Origin: Anaerolineae bacterium
GTDB taxonomy: Bacteria > Chloroflexota > Anaerolineae > Aggregatilineales > Phototrophicaceae
Direction of reading: 5' to 3'
Assembly: GCA_014379235.1 (NCBI GenBank)
Contig: JACMMD010000723.1
Coordinates: 1 to 9,111, forward strand
Length of the DNA: 9,111 nt
A program made the translations under genes and the position numbers. This document shows, in pieces, positions 1-5,707 of the stretch. The notes beneath the pieces were generated by a model, which was not told where the DNA came from, did not search any database, and saw nothing but the letters and a program-made list of their open reading frames with translations. Every line of letters starts with the position of its first letter. Position 1 is the stretch's first letter.

Positions 1-140
1 CAGTGGTTTTATAGGCTCGTACATCACACCTGTATCGCTGTGCCCACCGTTCGGAAAGAGATTATACATCATCACGTTCGCCACTAACTACCTCAGGTTG
101 CCTTAAGCCACGAAAACGTTTGCATTTAGCCTTAAGAATC

Positions 141-169
141 AAAAAGGCGCAGCCGCTGGCTGCGCCTTT
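141..169 (-). terminator. Intrinsic terminator after yidC
   Basis: Read on the minus strand, a perfect 12-bp stem (AAAGGCGCAGCC / GGCTGCGCCTTT) closes a 3-nt loop. It is followed by a T-run of five that overlaps the end of the stem. It lies about 30 nt past the yidC stop codon and should end the rpmH-yidC transcript. The reverse orientation also has a short T-run (TTTA), so it may work weakly both ways. Confidence 0.88.
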
Positions 170-201
170 ACACGCGAAATTCAGAGTCCTAACGCTCGAA
201 A

Positions 202-1107
202 CTAACGAGCGCCCCTGCGCTTCGGCTTGGCCCGCGGCGGCACAGGTTTAGCTTTGGAAGCGGGCCGCTCAGGTCGATCTGTCATTGTGGTAGACGCTTC
301 CTGAGGTTCACTCCTGCGTCCAACCGACACCACGGTATCCGTCGCTAGTGCCTTGCGAGGACGGCCAATCAGCGCGCCCCAATCGGTTTTGCCCATCGCG
401 GCGTACTGCACGATACCCATCAAGTTCGACACGACGAAGTAGATCGACAAGCCAGCCGAGAATGATAGCGCGAAGAAACCAAGCATGAGCGGCATCACTG
501 TCGTCATCGATTGGGTCATCGCCGCTGCTTGATTGGGCTTCTCGTCTTCGTCGTCGCTCTTGGGTGTGGGCGGCGTCATCAGCTTCGATTGCAGATAGGA
601 CGTAACCACCACAATCACCGGCAGCGCATAAGCGAACACTGGGTTTTCTGACGGTGACTTGGTTAGGTCCATGCCAAGCCAGATATTGTTCAACGGCAGC
701 AGATGTTCCAGACTCGGAATCATGATGCGCCCCGCCATGTCAATCAACTGGATTGGTGTAGCCGCCAGCGAGTGAATGATGGCTTGATAGAAGGCAATCA
801 AGATCGGGAACTGGATGATGAGCGGGATACAGCCGCCGAACGGATTGACGCCATGCTCTTTGTAGAGCGCCATCTGTTCCGATGCCAGCTTTTCACGGTC
901 ATTTTTGTGCTTCTCTTGCAGCTTCTTGAGTTTTGGCTGGACTTCCTGCATCGCTCGCTGTGAGCGAGTTTGCTGGATGGTCAGCGGCCATGTCAATAAG
1001 CGCGTCAGAATGGTGGCGACAATGATCGCCAGCACCACATCATGATTGAGAATGGAATAGAAAAACGTCAGCACTGTGACGAACGGGTTTAGGATAAAAT
1101 CCCACAT
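202..1107 (-). CDS. yidC: Membrane protein insertase YidC/Oxa1 family
   Basis: This protein of 301 aa inserts and folds inner-membrane proteins, alone or with SecYEG. It has the compact five-helix Oxa1/Alb3 layout: a first segment near residues 5-20, a second at about 23-41 with the conserved groove arginine (R36), and a charged cytoplasmic hairpin at about 44-86 rich in Lys, Glu and Gln. Then comes the family-typical NPFGGCIPLIIQFPI block at 88-102, a segment near 157-173, and two closing segments within about 202-236. There is no large periplasmic domain and no lipobox near the N-terminus. Residues 181-192 form an acidic loop (KSDDEDEK) and the tail (about 245-301) is basic and Pro-rich, as in YidC forms that contact the ribosome. 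The ATG has GAGGAG 9 nt upstream. It is the last gene of the operon, 28 nt after the propeller lipoprotein. The often linked jag/khpB gene is not downstream here. Confidence 0.95.
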   Translation of the reverse strand: MWDFILNPFVTVLTFFYSILNHDVVLAIIVATILTRLLTWPLTIQQTRSQRAMQEVQPKLKKLQEKHKNDREKLASEQMALYKEHGVNPFGGCIPLIIQFPILIAFYQAIIHSLAATPIQLIDMAGRIMIPSLEHLLPLNNIWLGMDLTKSPSENPVFAYALPVIVVVTSYLQSKLMTPPTPKSDDEDEKPNQAAAMTQSMTTVMPLMLGFFALSFSAGLSIYFVVSNLMGIVQYAAMGKTDWGALIGRPRKALATDTVVSVGRRSEPQEASTTMTDRPERPASKAKPVPPRAKPKRRGAR

Positions 1108-1135
1108 CAGTAGTTGCTCCTCGCCTTAGTGCTGA

Positions 1136-2308
1136 TTACCAGCCGTAATCCCATATACGCTCACCCCGTTCGAGTGTGAACGCGACCAACAATTGGTCTT
1201 GCGCCATTGTGCTAACGACAACCAACGGTTCAGAAATATCGAGCGTGTCGCTCGGTTCAATCAGCAACATATCGCCCATGACTTCAGACGAGAGTTCACG
1301 GTTGTCAGTCACTTCGCCCGTTTCACGGTTCAGCCAGTAAACGTGATGATCGCGTGAGCCAACGACGATGGTATCGCCGGAAACCAGCGGCGTCGGACGG
1401 ATTGCCCGCGTAGCCGCCTGTACTTTCCAGACTTCGCTTAAACCGCCGTCGCTCGTATCCAGCGCGTATACGAAACCCCCAAGATCAGCCGTATATAACA
1501 TGCCATCGACCAATGCGGGAGAACTCCAAACCCAGTTCTCCGTGGCATATTCATTCAAAATCACGCCTGTGTCCGCATTGATGTCGAAGATTTTGCGCGC
1601 AAAGCTGCCGATGTACAAGTGCCCATCTTGATAAACAGGGGTGCTGGTGGCCGCGCCCTGCAAATCCAGCGTCCACAGGGTTTCGCCCGTGTCGGTGTTC
1701 ACTGCATAAAGATTGTGATCGAGCGAGGAGAAATACAGCCTGTTTTCCACGAGCAGCGGCTGTGCCCACACGCCATGCTCGGTCTCGGCTACCCACAATT
1801 CACTCAGGTCGCTGCGGTCAAGCGCGACCAGATTGCGCTCCGCCAAGCCCAAGTACAGCGCGTCCGCGCCGACAGCGAAATCCGCGACGATATAACCACC
1901 GACAGCTGTGCCAGTTGGGTTTTCGACACGCGCCGTAGGAATATCAACTTCAAACAGCAGCTTGTTATAACCGGGGATCAGCAAGGTGTCTTCGTCTAGC
2001 AAAATAGGCGAAGCATAGAACTGTACGGGCGTTTCACCACCGCGCACATCCCACAGACGCGGGTTGCCCTGTTCGTCTACGCGCACCGTACCCTCTGCAT
2101 TCCGCAGTTCTACCCCATCGCCGTTTTCAGGGTTCACCATGACGACGCGATCATTAAAAGCCAACACGATTTGCTGCGTGTCGCCCAAAAAGCTGACATC
2201 CGGCCAACTGACACCTACCGGCCCCGATGCACAGCCCGCAGCGAGCAGACTCAATAACACAGCAGCGCCGAATAGCCGCCGCCGTGCAGAAAACTTCAAG
2301 ACGTTCAA
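1136..2308 (-). CDS. PQQ/BamB-like beta-propeller lipoprotein
   Basis: This is a predicted exported lipoprotein of 390 aa. The N-terminus has basic residues (SARRR), a hydrophobic stretch and a lipobox LAAGC with the lipidated Cys at residue 26. The rest is a repeat-built beta propeller. Blades carry the PQQ-like signature, for example LYAVNTDTGETLW, FDINADTG, VYALDTSDGG and YWLNRETGEV, spaced about 40 residues apart. No enzyme residues are evident, so it is more likely a BamB-type scaffold or protein-binding propeller than a quinoprotein dehydrogenase. The start is TTG. Its Shine-Dalgarno GAGGAG is formed by the last two codons of yidD, 9 nt away, so translation is probably coupled. Lying between yidD and yidC, it may act on proteins exported by YidC/Sec; that role is inference. 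Confidence 0.85.
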   Translation of the reverse strand: MNVLKFSARRRLFGAAVLLSLLAAGCASGPVGVSWPDVSFLGDTQQIVLAFNDRVVMVNPENGDGVELRNAEGTVRVDEQGNPRLWDVRGGETPVQFYASPILLDEDTLLIPGYNKLLFEVDIPTARVENPTGTAVGGYIVADFAVGADALYLGLAERNLVALDRSDLSELWVAETEHGVWAQPLLVENRLYFSSLDHNLYAVNTDTGETLWTLDLQGAATSTPVYQDGHLYIGSFARKIFDINADTGVILNEYATENWVWSSPALVDGMLYTADLGGFVYALDTSDGGLSEVWKVQAATRAIRPTPLVSGDTIVVGSRDHHVYWLNRETGEVTDNRELSSEVMGDMLLIEPSDTLDISEPLVVVSTMAQDQLLVAFTLERGERIWDYGW

Positions 2309-2314
2309 ACGATT

Positions 2315-2536
2315 TTACTCCTCAAGATCGGGAACGGGATCATAGCCGCCGGGGTTGAAGGGATGACAGCGCGAAATACGTTTCGCGCCGAGCCAACCGC
2401 CCCGAACAAAGCCATAACGTTCGATGGCCTGATAGGTATAATGCGAACAGCTCGGCTCAAAGCGGCACGAAGGGGGGAACAAGGGCGAGATAAAGCGTTG
2501 ATAAAACCGTATCATCACCAGCGCGAACCACTTCAC
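2315..2536 (-). CDS. yidD: Membrane protein insertion efficiency factor YidD
   Basis: This is a 73-aa member of the YidD family (HlyA-like small proteins, DUF37), which sits at the inner face of the membrane and assists YidC-dependent insertion. The family pattern is nearly complete: an amphipathic start, YQRFISPLFPPSCRFEPSC at about 12-30, a basic middle with KRISRCHP at 52-59, and the end FNPGGYDPVP. The three conserved cysteines are present. The start codon is GTG, only 2 nt after the rnpA stop, with AGAGG about 9 nt upstream inside rnpA, so the two are translationally coupled. The reading frame ends in two Glu codons that double as the ribosome-binding site for the next gene. Confidence 0.95.
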   Translation of the reverse strand: MKWFALVMIRFYQRFISPLFPPSCRFEPSCSHYTYQAIERYGFVRGGWLGAKRISRCHPFNPGGYDPVPDLEE

Positions 2537-2538
2537 GA

Positions 2539-2889
2539 TTATTGGCCTCTTTCGACCACTATCCCAGCCTGCCGAATTAACTGTTGTACTATACGTGCAA
2601 TATTGGTCAGAGGTTGCCCCACCATTGGCGGACGAGCGATGACGAGAATATCAAATCCCGCTTCAAGCTGAGGATGAAGCTCGCGTAAAACCTCGCGCAG
2701 CAAACGCCGCACACGGTTTCGCGCCACTGCTTTTCCCAAACGCTTGCTCGTGATAAAGCCATAGCGGTTATGCGGCAGCCCATTGGGCGTCAAACTGAGC
2801 GTCAGCAAGCGGTGGTGATAAGCGCGGCCCTCGCGGCGTAACCGGGCGAAATCCTCTTCCCGCCGCAGCCGCAAATGCCGACCCATCAT
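2539..2889 (-). CDS. rnpA: Ribonuclease P protein component
   Basis: This 116-aa protein is the subunit of RNase P that helps the catalytic RNA bind and cut the 5' leader of precursor tRNAs. It shows the family features: the LRREEDFARLRREGR start, the central strand YGFITSKRLGKAV, and the RNR-type helix ARNRVRRLLREVLRE at about 56-70, which packs in the RNA-binding cleft. The 80s contain DILVIARPP, matching the usual 'D(V/I)(V/L)(V/I)IAR' strand. It starts at the first of two tandem ATG codons, with AAGG 8 nt upstream. It follows rpmH by 75 nt, the classic rpmH-rnpA order. Confidence 0.96.
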   Translation of the reverse strand: MMGRHLRLRREEDFARLRREGRAYHHRLLTLSLTPNGLPHNRYGFITSKRLGKAVARNRVRRLLREVLRELHPQLEAGFDILVIARPPMVGQPLTNIARIVQQLIRQAGIVVERGQ

Positions 2890-2964
2890 CTAAAGCGCCT
2901 TCACAATCTAAACCAGCGGCGGCGTTCAAGCCACCTCTTGCTGCTTACTTATTTTCGCTCAAGT

Positions 2965-3144
2965 TTAAGAAGCGTTCCAGTTGACCTTCTTGACGTGGTT
3001 CGGGGTTACGGTCAAAAGATGACGGCCCCGCGCACGACGGGCCTTCAACACCTTACGTCCGTTCGCTGTTTGCATACGCTGGCGGAAGCCATGTACGCGC
3101 TTACGACGACGAATCTTCGGCTGCCATGTACGTTTCGTAGACAT
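2965..3144 (-). CDS. rpmH: Large ribosomal subunit protein bL34
   Basis: This is a 59-aa very basic protein of the 50S subunit. The sequence opens MSTKRTWQPKIRRRKRVHGF and goes on RQRMQTANGRKVLKARRARG followed by RHLLTV, matching bL34 from KRT(W/Y)QP to the GR(K/N)VL..RR.(K/R)GR.(R/L)L(T/A)V block. Known bL34 proteins are usually about 44-47 aa and end shortly after that block. This one carries on for about 13 residues (TPNHVKKVNWNAS). ATG start, with AGGTG 8 nt upstream. It is the first gene of the operon; the transcript should start about 95 nt upstream from the promoter at 3247-3275. A 7-bp hairpin at 3184-3205 lies in the leader. Confidence 0.96.
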   Translation of the reverse strand: MSTKRTWQPKIRRRKRVHGFRQRMQTANGRKVLKARRARGRHLLTVTPNHVKKVNWNAS

Positions 3145-3246
3145 GTTCGTTTCACCTTGCTTGAACTGTTATTAAATGATGGCTGCCCTTACATAGTCGA
3201 GGGCATTGGGAAAGACCATCGAAATGTTGCGGATTACAGCCGCGCA

Positions 3247-3275
3247 AGTATACTGCACGTAAAATGCAGGGTCAA
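3247..3275 (-). promoter_or_regulatory. Promoter of the rpmH-yidC operon
   Basis: Read on the minus strand: a -35 TTGACC (3275-3270), a 17-nt spacer and a -10 TATACT (3252-3247). Each hexamer has one mismatch to the sigma70 consensus. The start of transcription should be near 3240, leaving a leader of about 95 nt before rpmH. It is back to back with the exporter promoter at 3328-3357. Confidence 0.8.
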
Positions 3276-3327
3276 CCCGACACTGATTGTATTACTCTGG
3301 AACAACGCCTCTCAAACACAAAATCGC

Positions 3328-3357
3328 TTGACACCATTCTACGTCTCATGCTAGACT
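3328..3357 (+). promoter_or_regulatory. Promoter of the ABC exporter unit
   Basis: A perfect -35 TTGACA (3328-3333), an 18-nt spacer and a -10 TAGACT (3352-3357) preceded by TG one base upstream, which makes an extended -10. This is among the clearest promoters in the window. The predicted start near 3364 leaves about 300 nt of untranslated leader before the exporter, far more than a simple ribosome-binding site needs. Confidence 0.8.
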
Positions 3358-3398
3358 GCTCCATGTTGTCCCCTCACTCTCTTAGGAGATGGTTCATC

Positions 3399-3455
3399 AT
3401 GCATTCCACAATTTCCACAACAATCGCTGTACGTCTGTTCGGTCAGCAGGACTAA
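3399..3455 (+). CDS. Putative leader peptide upstream of ABC exporter
   Basis: A short reading frame of 18 codons, MHSTISTTIAVRLFGQQD, starts at ATG with AGGAG (3384-3388) 10 nt upstream, about 35 nt after the predicted transcription start. The same frame is open upstream to 3264, but that part crosses the promoter and cannot be on this transcript. Short peptides in this position commonly act as ribosome-stalling sensors for drug-resistance genes (for example erm leaders, and bmrB before the BmrCD ABC exporter). I do not recognise this peptide. The Ser/Thr/Ile run recalls thrL of enteric bacteria, but nothing downstream suggests threonine synthesis. Whether it is translated is inference from the ribosome-binding site and position. 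Confidence 0.5.
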   Translation: MHSTISTTIAVRLFGQQD

Positions 3456-3503
3456 CCCCCTCTTTCTTTCCCCTGCCAATTTAATCCTTACAGGCGTACC
3501 CGA

Positions 3504-3660
3504 TCTCCGGTTGAGGAGAACTGGTTTTGCGTCTATTTGCGTTGTGCCATAGGCGGGCCTCGCTCGGCTAAACAACCATAGTTTGCGCCTGTCTCCTCGA
3601 ATTGCCCTGATGCGGCTGAACTGCCGCGTCCGTTAAGCAATTTCAATTCGCCTCTAGGAG
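3504..3660 (+). promoter_or_regulatory. Candidate attenuator with sequestered Shine-Dalgarno
   Basis: The exporter Shine-Dalgarno AGGAG (3656-3660) is complementary to CTCCT (3593-3597). Next to it CGAATTG (3598-3604) pairs with CAATTCG (3644-3650), leaving a CCTCT bulge. Inside this arch lies an 8-bp hairpin with one G-U pair, GATGCGGC (3609-3616) with GCCGCGTC (3623-3630), loop TGAACT. An alternative is also encoded: GAGGAGA (3513-3519) can pair with TCTCCTC (3592-3598), which would free the Shine-Dalgarno. GAGGAG itself sits in the loop of a small hairpin (CCGGTT/AACTGG). No T-run follows any stem, so translational attenuation fits better than early termination. The pairings are read directly; the switching is inference. 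Confidence 0.5.
3527..3571 (+). CDS. Possible second leader peptide
   Basis: GAGGAG (3513-3518) is followed 8 nt later by TTG and a 14-codon frame, MRLFALCHRRASLG, ending in TAA. It contains Arg-Leu-Phe, as does the first leader peptide (AVRLFG), encoded by CGTCTATTT here and CGTCTGTTC there. It could be a second sensing peptide. Equally, GAGGAG may act only as a pairing element. Weak start codon, no other support. Confidence 0.25.
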   Translation: MRLFALCHRRASLG

Positions 3661-3666
3661 ACTTTG

Positions 3667-5403
3667 GTGAACGCTCGCTTCAAGAAATTCCTGTCATATT
3701 ACAAACCCTATCTGGGATTGTTTCTCGTTGATATAACGTGTGCGGTTATCGTATCGGTAGTGTCGCTGATACTCCCGTTATGTGCTAGATATATCACCCA
3801 GAATGTACTGCAAGAACCTACCCCCGACGCGCTTTCTCAAATCTATGCAATGGGCGCTGTCATGCTGATATTGGTTGTCATCCAGACTGCCTGTAACACG
3901 TTTGTTGACTATCAAGGGCACATGATGGGCACGTTGATGGAAAGGGATATGCGAAATGAGTTATTCGAGCATTACCTAAAGCTATCGTTTAGCTTTTACG
4001 ATGAGCATAAAACGGGTCAGTTGATGAGCCGGATCACCAATGATACGTTCGCGCTGTCCGAATTGTTTCATCATGGCCCCGAAGAATCCATCATCGCAGT
4101 CTTAAAGTTTGTCGGCGCGTTCGTCATCTTGCTGCATGTCAACGTGAGCCTTACGCTCATCATCTTTCTGTTCATGCCGATCATGGCGGTTTATGCGCTG
4201 TATTTCAACCGCCGCATGAATGCTGCGCTCCAGCGCAGCAAGGAGAGAATCGCCGACATCAACGTGCAGGTGGAAGATACGCTTTCAGGCATCAGAGTCG
4301 TAAAGTCATTTACGAACGACGAAATTGAAACGAGGAAATTCGCCTATGAAAACAACCGTTTTGTGGAGAGCAGAAGAGACGGTTATCGAAGCGAAGCCTA
4401 CTTTCATGAAGGGCTGACGACGTTCATACAACTGATGACCATCGCCATCATCATCTTGGGCGGTGCAGCCATTGTGAACCACTCGCTCGATCTGGCTGAC
4501 CTACTCACCTATTTGTTGTTCATTGCCATTCTCGTAGACCCGATTCAGAAATTTGCAAATCTTGCCCGTTTGTATCAAGAAGGCATCACCGGCTTCAATC
4601 GCTTTATGGAAATCATGGAGATAGAGCCGGATATTCAGGACTCCGCAGATGCGGTTGAACTTACGCATGTGCAAGGGAATGTGGAATTTAGAGATGTAAG
4701 TTTCAAGTATCGAGAAGACCATAATTATGTGGTCAAGAACATCTCGCTGGATATACCAGTCGGAGAATATGTCGCGCTGGTAGGGTCTTCAGGCGTCGGT
4801 AAAACCACACTGTGTTCTTTAGTTCCCCGCTTCTATGAAGCAAGCGAGGGGGAAATCCTGCTCGACGGCCAGAATATCAGGGACGTTTGCCTGCGCTCAC
4901 TAAGACGAAATATCGGTGTCGTCCAGCAAGATGTCTATTTGTTCGCCGGGACAGTCGCAGACAATATCCGCTACGGCAAACTCGATGCAACTGACGACGA
5001 AATCATTGAAGCGGCCAAAAAAGCCAACGCCCATGATTTTATTACGGAGCTGCCGGAAGGCTATGCAACGGACATCGGTCAGCGCGGCGTGAAGTTATCG
5101 GGCGGGCAGAAGCAAAGGTTGAGCATTGCGCGCGTTTTCCTTAAGAATCCGCCCGTTATCATCTTTGATGAAGCGACCAGCGCTCTCGATAATGAAAGTG
5201 AAAAGGCCGTTCAAGACTCGTTGGAGAGGCTAACCGATAACCGCACCATGCTTGTTATCGCTCATCGTCTATCGACAGTCAGAAATGCACAAAGGATTGT
5301 GGTACTGACGGATAACGGCGTTGATGAGCAAGGTACGCATGAAGAGTTAATCGCGTTAGGCGGCACCTATGCGAATTTGTACAATATGCAGTTGAAAATG
5401 TAA
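3667..5403 (+). CDS. ABC exporter, fused membrane and ATPase half-transporter
   Basis: This 578-aa protein is a type I (type IV-fold) ABC exporter half that should work as a dimer, using ATP to move a substrate out of the cell. The N-terminal half (about 15-300) holds six membrane segments, with the conserved cytoplasmic stretch FYDEHKTGQLMSRITND at about 110-126. The ATPase domain (about 335-578) is complete: Walker A GSSGVGKTT (373-381), Q-loop QQDVYLF (420-426), signature LSGGQKQRLSIAR (477-489), Walker B VIIFDEATSALD (497-508) with the catalytic Glu, and the H-loop His in AHRLST (near 533). I prefer GTG at 3667, 6 nt after AGGAG; TTG at 3664 would be only 3 nt away. The substrate cannot be read; the family includes multidrug, lipid and peptide exporters. 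No partner half is adjacent, so a homodimer is likely. Its base composition is more AT-rich than its neighbours, suggesting transfer. Confidence 0.93.
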   Translation: MNARFKKFLSYYKPYLGLFLVDITCAVIVSVVSLILPLCARYITQNVLQEPTPDALSQIYAMGAVMLILVVIQTACNTFVDYQGHMMGTLMERDMRNELFEHYLKLSFSFYDEHKTGQLMSRITNDTFALSELFHHGPEESIIAVLKFVGAFVILLHVNVSLTLIIFLFMPIMAVYALYFNRRMNAALQRSKERIADINVQVEDTLSGIRVVKSFTNDEIETRKFAYENNRFVESRRDGYRSEAYFHEGLTTFIQLMTIAIIILGGAAIVNHSLDLADLLTYLLFIAILVDPIQKFANLARLYQEGITGFNRFMEIMEIEPDIQDSADAVELTHVQGNVEFRDVSFKYREDHNYVVKNISLDIPVGEYVALVGSSGVGKTTLCSLVPRFYEASEGEILLDGQNIRDVCLRSLRRNIGVVQQDVYLFAGTVADNIRYGKLDATDDEIIEAAKKANAHDFITELPEGYATDIGQRGVKLSGGQKQRLSIARVFLKNPPVIIFDEATSALDNESEKAVQDSLERLTDNRTMLVIAHRLSTVRNAQRIVVLTDNGVDEQGTHEELIALGGTYANLYNMQLKM

Positions 5404-5446
5404 CATCGGATTAGTGGGATGGTAGGACGGCTTTCGGCCTCGTATC

Positions 5447-5474
5447 AAATACCCCTACGACAATAGGGGTATTT
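5447..5474 (+). terminator. Hairpin terminator after the ABC exporter
   Basis: A perfect 11-bp inverted repeat (AAATACCCCTA / TAGGGGTATTT) with a 6-nt loop lies about 45 nt after the exporter stop. The U-tract is mostly inside the stem (TATTTAAG), so termination may be moderate. The symmetrical ends would let it act on either strand. Confidence 0.6.
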
Positions 5475-5492
5475 AAGTTCAATTTTAGTCAA

Positions 5493-5537
5493 CCAAACCG
5501 GATTTCGGTGGTCGCGCTTATTCCAAATCGGATTTCG
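5493..5537 (+). repeat. Short direct repeat, 30-bp period
   Basis: CCAAACCGGATTTCG (5493-5507) and CCAAATCGGATTTCG (5523-5537) differ at one base. They lie in the 301-nt gap between the exporter and the next gene. The equal spacing could place a regulator on roughly one face of the helix, or it could be a remnant of duplication. The rest of this gap holds the terminator hairpin, a promoter and three inverted repeats, described separately. Confidence 0.45.
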
Positions 5538-5567
5538 CAAAAGCCCAACGCGCCGAAGCATTAACGC

Positions 5568-5597
5568 TTGCATTGCAAAGTGTGTGTCCATTATAAT
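5568..5597 (+). promoter_or_regulatory. Likely promoter of the unknown-gene cluster
   Basis: A perfect -10 TATAAT (5592-5597) has a weak -35, TTGCAT (5568-5573), 18 nt upstream. An inverted repeat, TAATC-N7-GATTA (5594-5610), overlaps the -10 and the expected start near 5604, a usual place for a repressor operator. The weak -35 suggests regulated or modest expression. Confidence 0.5.
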
Positions 5598-5616
5598 CAA
5601 TATTCGATTAACGTTT

Positions 5617-5666
5617 TTTATGCATTCATAAACACGCCGTGCGAATGCTCTTTCAGACATTCGCAC
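5617..5666 (+). promoter_or_regulatory. Two consecutive hairpins in the 5' leader
   Basis: TTTATG-CATT-CATAAA (5617-5632) is followed by a perfect 9-bp stem, GTGCGAATG / CATTCGCAC (5639-5647 and 5658-5666), with a 10-nt loop. The second is followed by TTTC and lies 25 nt before the GGAGG of the next gene. They could be operator sites, an RNA structure controlling translation, or a weak terminator of readthrough from the exporter. Confidence 0.4.
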
Positions 5667-5707
5667 TTTCACACCATCTCAGCAACTCTTGGAGGCGTTA
5701 TCCCTTG

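Noticed and set aside
61..66. Perfect TATAAT on the minus strand
   Set aside because: No -35-like hexamer at 16-18 nt upstream, and no supported gene behind it.
1..75. Open minus-strand frame at the left edge, starting near tandem ATG codons (MMYNLFPNGGHSDTG) and running out of the window
   Set aside because: Only 24 codons are visible, no ribosome-binding site is well placed, and the frame is no more protein-like than the plus-strand frames here. It could be the start of a gene, but the window does not show enough.
2875..3354. Long plus-strand frame of 159 codons opposite rnpA start and rpmH
   Set aside because: It is antisense to the certain rpmH gene, crosses two promoters and shows no family-like pattern.
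3264..3398. Upstream extension of the first leader frame to 63 codons
   Set aside because: It would start before the predicted promoter, so it cannot be on the transcript; the ATG at 3399 has the ribosome site.
3403..3420. TTCCACAA / TTTCCACAA as DnaA boxes next to rpmH (possible origin)
   Set aside because: The matches to TTATNCACA are imperfect, only two lie together, no dnaA or AT-rich unwinding region is present, and the bases are explained as Ser-Thr codons of the leader frame.
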